64,000 nucleotides of DNA from JAGDMS01 sp050015455 (lineage in GTDB: Bacteria; Desulfobacterota; Binatia; HRBIN30), in the NCBI GenBank assembly GCA_050015455.1, contig JBEKBJ010000011.1, positions 3,355-67,354 on the forward strand, written 5' to 3'. The notes under the pieces were generated by a model, which did no database searches, was not told where the DNA came from, and was given only the letters and a program-made list of their open reading frames with translations. Each line of letters opens with the position of its first letter. Position 1 is the first letter of the stretch. Made by a program: the position numbers and the translations under genes. Below, in pieces: positions 58,665-64,000 of this stretch.

Positions 58665-61600
58665 CTATTGGGGCGGCGTGCCGCGGCCGAAGGCAATGTA
58701 GAACCTGCCCCCCACAAGGGCCGGATCGTCGGGATAGCCTAGGGCCTTGAAATCGATCCGGTTCTTCACGTCCGGATACACGGCCCGCCGGTGCTCGGGA
58801 AGGTCCATGCCCGCTGCATTCTTGTGACAGCGCGTGCAGGTGATGGCCTCGGAGCTGTGGCAATCGGAACAACCCAGCGCCTGCTTGGCCGGCACTACCT
58901 CGTGATGGATGGAGGAGTACATCCTGGTCTCCACGAAATCGTACTGGCCTGAATAGGGAACTCCAGCCCGCTTCATCCCCTCGTCGATGGCTGTGGACCA
59001 GTTGAAATTCTTCCAGAAATCGTCGAGGAGTTTGGGTACTGCCAGAATGCTGTTCCCCATGTCATAGGGCTGTACCGCCGCGTGCGTCTGGAAGGGGAAG
59101 ATACGCGCTGCCGGGTTCCGCTTCTCTCCCACGGGAGCATTCAGAATCACGATATCGGAGGCATCGATTTTATCCCCCACGAGGGAAGCATTGCGGGTCC
59201 CATCGTACCACAGGTACGCGGGCACCAGATCCTTGCCCCAGGTTAGCGTGCCGAACTTTTTATCGTACTGGGGCATGCCATACTTATCCAGGGTAACGGC
59301 CCGGTCCTGCCCCGCTTGGGAATAATCGCGGCGCAAGAGGGTCGGTGCCGCACGGGCAATCGAAGGAATGTGGCAGGTCTCGCAAGCTACGGACCGGATG
59401 TGATCATCCAGATGGCGGCTCAACATGCCTGCGACCCCATGGGGCGTAGGGCCGTGGCACTTTTCACAGCTGACGCGACCTTCGACCGCGGGCGCGCTCA
59501 TGGACATTCCCGCGATCCGGTGCGCGGTGGTCGTGTGGCAGTCCTGGCAGCGCATCTCCAGCGTGCCCATGTGCTGGTCGAGGCCAGGGGATGGGTCTGC
59601 CAGGGCAGCTTCCAAATCCCCATGCTTGGTGTACGGAGTCCCGCCGCTGACAAAATGGCAGGACCCGCAGGCGCGGCGCGAGGGCCGTCCAACCCGCCGA
59701 GCGATTTCGGCAAGGTTCAGCGCGGGATCCGGCAGGCCGCCCTTGCCTATGTCTTTCCGGTACAAGCCGGTGGTGTCGTGGCAGACGAGGCAATCAATGT
59801 TGCCTGGATCAGAGAAGTTATAGCTTGAATCCACCCACCCGTACCCGATGTGGCAGGATGCGCACTCCTGGAGGTTGGGTCCGATGGCGATGCAGGCGTT
59901 GTTGACCATCAAGGTCAAGCTGATATCAATCCGGTGCTCATAACCCTTGAGCGTTGGCGAATACCCCTTCCAATTCCAATGGGCGGTGTTCAGCAGGTCC
60001 TGTCCCACTTTCGGGTGGCAACTTAGGCAGGACCGGGTGACTTCCTTCGGACTGGGCTTGTCTCTCAAGGTCACCAGGGTGGAGTGGTCCGGCGTCCACG
60101 GATGATGGCAGGCGGCACACGCCGTTGGGGCGGAAGCCGGCTTGAGCTGGCGCTCATGGCAACCGATGCACTGGCGGTGATAGGCCCCCTTGAGACCGAT
60201 GCGGGCCGGATCGTCCGGCTCGTCAGGCAAGCCGTGGCACCGGCTGCAGCTTTGCGGGGCGTTCTGCTCCATGTTGTCATGGCATGAGGAACAGGGCCCA
60301 CCCAATTTGACATCGTTCGACGCGTGGAACTCCTTGATGTCTTCCCCCACGCGGTCATTCTCGGATGTAGCATAGCGGTGGTGGCAAACCCCGCAGTCGC
60401 CTCCGACCAGTTCATCGTGGATGCGGTGGGAAAAGCCGACCGGCTCATAGTCGTCCGACTTGGAGTTGAGCAACGGGCTGTCGAGCAGATAAAAGTTCTT
60501 ATAGGCCGCCGGACGCTGGGGATAAGAAGGTGCTTCGACAGCATCAGCCGCGACCGGTAGTGCGACCTTCACGCGCTCGATGCCCTGCACTGTGGTTAGA
60601 GATGCCTGCATGGCTTGGATGTGTACGAGGCTGTACAAGACGACAAAGCTCAAAAGACAGGCGACGGCAGCGCCCCGAATTACCCACGTCCAGAATGGAT
60701 TGACGGTCTTTTCGCGCTCTTCGCGGATGCGGGCGAGCTCAACCTCGGTGGCAGGTAGGTAACCTGGAAGGATGGGGAAAAAAGTGACGAAAAAACGATA
60801 ACAGAACAGGATGCTCGAGACGATCGCCATGGTCATGGCGATCTCCCCGACCGACGGGAAGTAGGCCTTGGTGGCGTACGGCGGATTGTAACCTACAAGA
60901 AAAACGTTGATGCGGTTCATGATGACGCCGCAAATAATCAGCGAGACGGTGAAGAACAGCCATCCCATGGAACGCCGCACTGCGGGGTTGAGGAAAAGGA
61001 GGAACGGGGCAACCACACCCAGAAGAATCTCAATGACCAGTGAAATTGTGGCTGCAGGGTGCGACAAGAAATCCAGCTGACTATGCCGGACAATCAGGTC
61101 GCCGATCTTCACGGTGCCGTAGGCGGCGAGAAACCAGGGGATGATTTTGGCCAAGGGAGTGAGCAGGTCCATCTCCGGGTTGCGGCCAAAGCTGATGTTG
61201 GCGTAGATGGATTCCAGGATCACCATAGGAAATCCCACCATGATCGCCGATAGGAGAAAGAGCACCGGAAGAATGGGGGTGTTCCACAGCGTACTCAGCT
61301 TCGTGGGCGCAATCAGCATCAGCGTTCCCAGTGAGGACTGATGCATGAAAGAGAGGACCACGCCCATCACGATGAACAACGGCAGGATGATGCTAACCAC
61401 GGCATAAAGTCCGAGGAGAGGCTTCTCGACCTTGAGAAGAACCTTCGCTCCCCACTCGCCATGATCCAACCTGGCTTTAAGCCCTTCCAATACAGAAGGA
61501 CTCATCTCGACACCCAGGACAATCAGGTAGAAGGTAACGCACATGCCGACTTCGAAGAGCACCGAGTTGCCCTGCCAGTTGAAGATCGGACGCCAGATGT

Positions 61601-61946
61601 TCCAGTAGCGCCCCAGGTCGAAGCTCAACGCGATGGCGACCCAGAGGTAGCCTAGAAACGCGGTGAGGATGGCAGGACGGAGGAGAGGCCGGTATTTTCG
61701 ACGGCCGAAAATATCTACCAGGGCTGCCGTGGTGAATCCGCCGGCAGCCAGCGCAACACCGCAAGCTACGTCGAAGGAGATCCAGATCCCCCAGGGGCTG
61801 TAATTGTCCAGATTGGTCACCGTTCCCAATCCCAGGAGCAGGCGTGTGATGCCGAAGGAAAAGCCGATTCCCATGATGATCAGAAGGGTCAGCGTCCCGA
61901 ATGTGAAGAGCGGTTTCGTGACTCGGTGAGGGCGGTCGTTATGCAT
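58665..61946 (-). CDS. NrfD-type membrane quinone subunit fused to multihaem and octahaem cytochrome c
   Basis: 1093 residues from ATG 61946, which shares its A with the stop of the ferredoxin gene (TGATG). Residues 1 to about 440 are an NrfD/HmcC-like integral membrane protein with about ten segments (NLDNYSPWGIWISFDVACGV, ALAAGGFTTAAL). After a further segment near 440-455 follows a periplasmic region with fourteen CxxCH haem sites between about residues 518 and 1037: CGVCH, CSSCH, CSRCH, CIGCH, CAACH, CLSCH, CASCH, CLVCH, CGSCH, CQDCH, CEKCH, CETCH, CSDCH and CTRCH. The stretch NTAHWNWKGYS, CASCHIGYGW, NIDCLVCHDTTGLY and KHGDLEAAL matches octahaem tetrathionate-reductase-like cytochromes. 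The whole would pass electrons between quinone and a periplasmic acceptor in one chain. Confidence 0.88.
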   Translation of the reverse strand: MHNDRPHRVTKPLFTFGTLTLLIIMGIGFSFGITRLLLGLGTVTNLDNYSPWGIWISFDVACGVALAAGGFTTAALVDIFGRRKYRPLLRPAILTAFLGYLWVAIALSFDLGRYWNIWRPIFNWQGNSVLFEVGMCVTFYLIVLGVEMSPSVLEGLKARLDHGEWGAKVLLKVEKPLLGLYAVVSIILPLFIVMGVVLSFMHQSSLGTLMLIAPTKLSTLWNTPILPVLFLLSAIMVGFPMVILESIYANISFGRNPEMDLLTPLAKIIPWFLAAYGTVKIGDLIVRHSQLDFLSHPAATISLVIEILLGVVAPFLLFLNPAVRRSMGWLFFTVSLIICGVIMNRINVFLVGYNPPYATKAYFPSVGEIAMTMAIVSSILFCYRFFVTFFPILPGYLPATEVELARIREEREKTVNPFWTWVIRGAAVACLLSFVVLYSLVHIQAMQASLTTVQGIERVKVALPVAADAVEAPSYPQRPAAYKNFYLLDSPLLNSKSDDYEPVGFSHRIHDELVGGDCGVCHHRYATSENDRVGEDIKEFHASNDVKLGGPCSSCHDNMEQNAPQSCSRCHGLPDEPDDPARIGLKGAYHRQCIGCHERQLKPASAPTACAACHHPWTPDHSTLVTLRDKPSPKEVTRSCLSCHPKVGQDLLNTAHWNWKGYSPTLKGYEHRIDISLTLMVNNACIAIGPNLQECASCHIGYGWVDSSYNFSDPGNIDCLVCHDTTGLYRKDIGKGGLPDPALNLAEIARRVGRPSRRACGSCHFVSGGTPYTKHGDLEAALADPSPGLDQHMGTLEMRCQDCHTTTAHRIAGMSMSAPAVEGRVSCEKCHGPTPHGVAGMLSRHLDDHIRSVACETCHIPSIARAAPTLLRRDYSQAGQDRAVTLDKYGMPQYDKKFGTLTWGKDLVPAYLWYDGTRNASLVGDKIDASDIVILNAPVGEKRNPAARIFPFQTHAAVQPYDMGNSILAVPKLLDDFWKNFNWSTAIDEGMKRAGVPYSGQYDFVETRMYSSIHHEVVPAKQALGCSDCHSSEAITCTRCHKNAAGMDLPEHRRAVYPDVKNRIDFKALGYPDDPALVGGRFYIAFGRGTPPQ

Positions 61947-62923
61947 CACTGGGGTCGTTTGCACCTCCCATCAGGTCGAGGGGAGGGACGCATGCTATCG
62001 GACGTCCCCGCAGCCGGATCTTCGTCCGGATACCTGCGGTGGTTGAACCACATCAGGGCGGAAAGAAGGCCGTAGAATGCAATCGGGATGGCCCAGTACT
62101 CGAAAATCCCATGTTGGATGGCCTCGGTCCTGCGTGGGGGAGGCGCATCGGGCAGTTTCAGCATACCGATCTCCTCCACAGGCCGGCCAGTCAGGTACAA
62201 CCAGGAAGTCCCGCCCACTTCCGTTTCTCCGTAGACGTGGTTGATATAGCGGTCGGGGCGGCGCTTCAGGCGGTCTTTTGCCATCGCAACCAGTTCCGCC
62301 CGGTGGCCGAAAACAAGTGCCTCGGTGGGGCACGATGCGGCACATGCCGGATTTGCTCCGGTCTTCTTGGTTCTATCAGTGCAAAACTCGCACTTGCGTA
62401 CGCGCGGTTTGAGCGGCTCGTTGAACTCGTAGGCTGGGATCTGGAAGGGACAGGCGACCTGGCAATACCTGCAGCCGATGCAAATCGCGGGGTCGTAAAC
62501 CACGGCTCCGTCCGGCCACTTGGTCAGTGCGCCGACGATGCAGGCCGATACACAGGAGGGATAGAGACAGTGCATGCACTGGGCCTTGACAAAAGTCTGG
62601 GGCAGGCCGGCCTGGTCGGGAGATGGGCTCCCGGGGAACTGGTTCACCACGGTGAATGCATTTTCCGTAGGCCTGCGGAACGATCGGAGCACGTCCCGAT
62701 CTGAAAAAGATTGAGCCGTGCGCGGGAGGTGGTTCCTGCGGTTGCAGGCCTCCTCGCACTTACGGCACCCGATGCACAGAGTCGTATCCACCAGCACGCC
62801 TACATTGCTCGGCGAAGGCGGATCGTTTTCCTCCGGATTCGTTGAGGATCTAGCCACCATGGGGGCGGTGGCGGCTGCGGTAGCGGCAGCAATCCCCAAT
62901 TTCAGCAAAGTGCGACGATTCAA
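61946..62923 (-). CDS. Tat-exported four-cluster ferredoxin subunit with C-terminal membrane anchor (HmcB/HybA-like)
   Basis: 325 residues from TTG 62923, chosen because GGGAGG lies seven bases upstream and the twin-arginine motif NRRTLLKLG follows at once; the frame is open to 63025. Four Cys-rich blocks bind 4Fe-4S clusters: CIGCRKCEEAC, CMHCLYPSCVSAC, CIGCRYCQVAC and CEFCTDRTK with CAASCP. A membrane anchor is near the C-terminus (WAIPIAFYGLLSALMWF). This is the HmcB/HybA/NrfC type that links NrfD proteins to soluble redox partners. Coupled by TGATG to the giant fusion gene. TatA is encoded at 14.9 kb. Confidence 0.92.
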   Translation of the reverse strand: MNRRTLLKLGIAAATAAATAPMVARSSTNPEENDPPSPSNVGVLVDTTLCIGCRKCEEACNRRNHLPRTAQSFSDRDVLRSFRRPTENAFTVVNQFPGSPSPDQAGLPQTFVKAQCMHCLYPSCVSACIVGALTKWPDGAVVYDPAICIGCRYCQVACPFQIPAYEFNEPLKPRVRKCEFCTDRTKKTGANPACAASCPTEALVFGHRAELVAMAKDRLKRRPDRYINHVYGETEVGGTSWLYLTGRPVEEIGMLKLPDAPPPRRTEAIQHGIFEYWAIPIAFYGLLSALMWFNHRRYPDEDPAAGTSDSMRPSPRPDGRCKRPQ

Positions 62924-63065
62924 ATTTGTACCTCCCGCGTCCTGGGTTGAGGCGTTCGTGTAGCAAAAACCACGTCCAAGACAAGTAAGATGAAGAGCAG
63001 ATTCGTTTTTCCCAGTTCGATCCATCTCCTTCGTAGGTCTGATTCATAGACCATTACAAGAATAA

Positions 63066-63518
63066 AATGCCCAGGACCCGACCATAAAGAACCACCATTG
63101 GGGCGACTTGACCCGGGCTGACCTGGAAGCGCACAAGAAGGGCGCCCGAACGGCATTTCTTCTTGACATCGAAGGAAATCTCTCCGAAAGTGTGGGGTTC
63201 AACATCTTTGTGATCAAAGACGGTAAGCTTCTCACACCGGACTCCAATGTTCTCTTGGGTATCACTCGCCTCACAGTGTTCGACCTCGCCAACGAAATGA
63301 AGATCGAGGCCAAAGCGTGTAAGGTTCCGCTAAAGACATTGCGCGCGGCCGATGAAATATTCATGTGCACCACGGCAGGCGGGATCATGCCCGTGAGATC
63401 GCTCGACGGCGTTCCTATCAGCGGCGGCAAGCCCGGCCCGATCACAACTAAGCTGCGCGACGCCTTCTGGAAGGCGCATGACGATCCGAAATATCTGACC
63501 CCCGTAAACTATAAGTGA
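63066..63518 (+). pseudogene. C-terminal fragment of a class-IV PLP aminotransferase (BCAT/DAAT type)
   Basis: The frame is open from 63066 and reads DPTIKNHHWGDLTRADLEAH, then GARTAFLLDIEGNLSESVGF, NIFVIKDGKLLTPDSNVLLG, ITRLTVF and ADEIFMCTTAGGIMPVRSLD. These are the second half of branched-chain or D-amino-acid aminotransferases. The N-terminal half with the catalytic PLP lysine is missing, and a stop lies in frame at 63063-63065. There is no start codon with a ribosome site. It is a decapitated remnant next to the promoter of the respiratory operon, probably left by the rearrangement that brought them together. Confidence 0.75.
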
Positions 63519-63658
63519 TGTCTAAGGAGGGAGAGGCTGGGATCAGGCCTTGAAAGCAGTATGGGCGATAGCGAGTAGGCCCAGCGCGGCTAAGTTACAT
63601 CACATCCACAAGTCCGGGGTCTGTTGAAGGAGCACACGCAATCGGTGCTCCCATGGGA

Positions 63659-64000
63659 TCAGGACACTGAACGCCCGAAGTCCTTCTTCACGACGCTGCG
63701 GGCAATGGCGTCCCGCAGTTTCGCCGGAATCAGCTTCGCTATGCAAAGCTGTAGGTAAGGCCAGAGCGGGAAGTGCAAGGTCGGCTGCCGCCGCAGGATG
63801 GCGCGATGGATTCTTACCGCCGCGTAGTCGACCGGCATCACACCGCTCAGTTTGAACGCGTTGCCGAGCAGGATCGGTGTGTCGATGAACCCCGGGAAGA
63901 TCGTGGTGAAGCTCACGCCGCGCGGCGTCAGCTCCGCGCGCAGGCCCTCGACGAACGTGGCGAGAGCCGCTTTGGTCGAGCAGTACGCCGCCTCGTAGGG
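63659..64000 (-). CDS. Short-chain dehydrogenase/reductase, 5' part beyond right edge
   Basis: 114 codons from the window edge to the stop at 63659, in one open frame. It contains the SDR catalytic motif YxxxK in AAYCSTKAALATFVEGLRAE and the following FPGFIDTPI, so the C-terminal third of a classical SDR is present. The ending (LHFPLWPYLQLCIAKLIPAK) is hydrophobic and longer than in minimal SDRs, hinting at a membrane-associated enzyme. The cofactor-binding N-terminus is outside the window. The 140 bp between its stop and the aminotransferase fragment hold nothing I recognise. Confidence 0.85.
   Translation of the reverse strand, partial: PYEAAYCSTKAALATFVEGLRAELTPRGVSFTTIFPGFIDTPILLGNAFKLSGVMPVDYAAVRIHRAILRRQPTLHFPLWPYLQLCIAKLIPAKLRDAIARSVVKKDFGRSVS

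Noticed and set aside
62960..62985. Sigma-54-like TGG...TTGC element upstream of the ferredoxin gene (minus strand)
   Set aside because: GG and GC are 11 bp apart instead of 10, and the -24 box lacks the CAC, so it does not meet the consensus despite a sigma-54 activator elsewhere in the window.

Overview
The window is high-GC (roughly 60-65 %) bacterial chromosome with dense gene packing, many ATGA/TGATG stop-start overlaps and clear GGAGG-type ribosome binding sites. Nothing in it fixes the taxon. Several traits fit an uncultured, metabolically versatile soil or sediment lineage of the former Deltaproteobacteria/Candidatus Binatota type: many CoA-transferase (CaiB), acyl-CoA dehydrogenase and MaoC genes, a Cys-rich dockerin-like secreted protein with TPT linkers, GH57 alpha-glucan enzymes, and an NrfD/multihaem respiratory complex. 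This is inference.

Layout. 1-4.6 kb: a saccharopine-dehydrogenase-like oxidoreductase (cut by the left edge) coupled to a TetR regulator, an HD-phosphohydrolase remnant, a small repeat-containing membrane protein, then a CBS protein and a sigma-54 response regulator. 4.7-9.0 kb: the most unusual locus, a four-gene operon of PIG-L/LmbE deacetylase, E1-alpha, E1-beta, and a lipoyl + E3-binding protein whose usual E2 catalytic domain is replaced by a left-handed beta-helix acyltransferase. 9.2-13.9 kb: acyl-CoA metabolism (MaoC hydratase, a tandem two-domain CaiB protein, a second CaiB). 14.0-15.1 kb: a membrane protein and TatA. 15.3-20.8 kb: alpha-glucan cluster (GT4, DUF4912, GH57 branching enzyme, second GH57). 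21-30.8 kb: a decayed E1-alpha 5' end, PgsA, an amidohydrolase, a D,D-carboxypeptidase with SPOR domain, a YbhN-type flippase-like protein, YggT/DUF167/FmdB, HyuA/HyuB and a phasin-like protein.

31.0-41.4 kb: an integrative element of 10.4 kb in the 3' end of tRNA-Val(CAC). It is flanked by a 42-bp direct repeat, with paired TGACAGCCA repeats just inside both ends. It carries a tyrosine integrase, a zinc-finger protein, an excisionase-like HTH, a Toprim/AAA primase-helicase, a TubC-docking-like protein, several hypotheticals, a divergent acetylglutamate kinase and a secreted beta-helix/dockerin protein.

41.5-49.3 kb: a membrane metallophosphoesterase, a response regulator, a HAD phosphatase, a GAF histidine kinase, and an operon of LolA-like protein, ABC-2 permease, CRP-like regulator and ABC ATPase. 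49.4-54.2 kb: a tightly overlapped minus-strand nucleotide-sugar operon (GDP-mannose dehydratase/reductase, cupin, UbiA-family DPPR-synthase-like transferase, dTDP-glucose dehydratase, RmlC-like cupin). 54.5-58.5 kb: YbbN-type thioredoxin, acyl-CoA dehydrogenase, SHMT-like enzyme. 58.7-62.9 kb: a two-gene respiratory module, a Tat-exported ferredoxin plus a giant NrfD-multihaem-octahaem fusion. The right edge holds a decapitated class-IV aminotransferase and the 3' part of an SDR gene.

Functions are read from motifs by eye. No database search, alignment or structure prediction was run.
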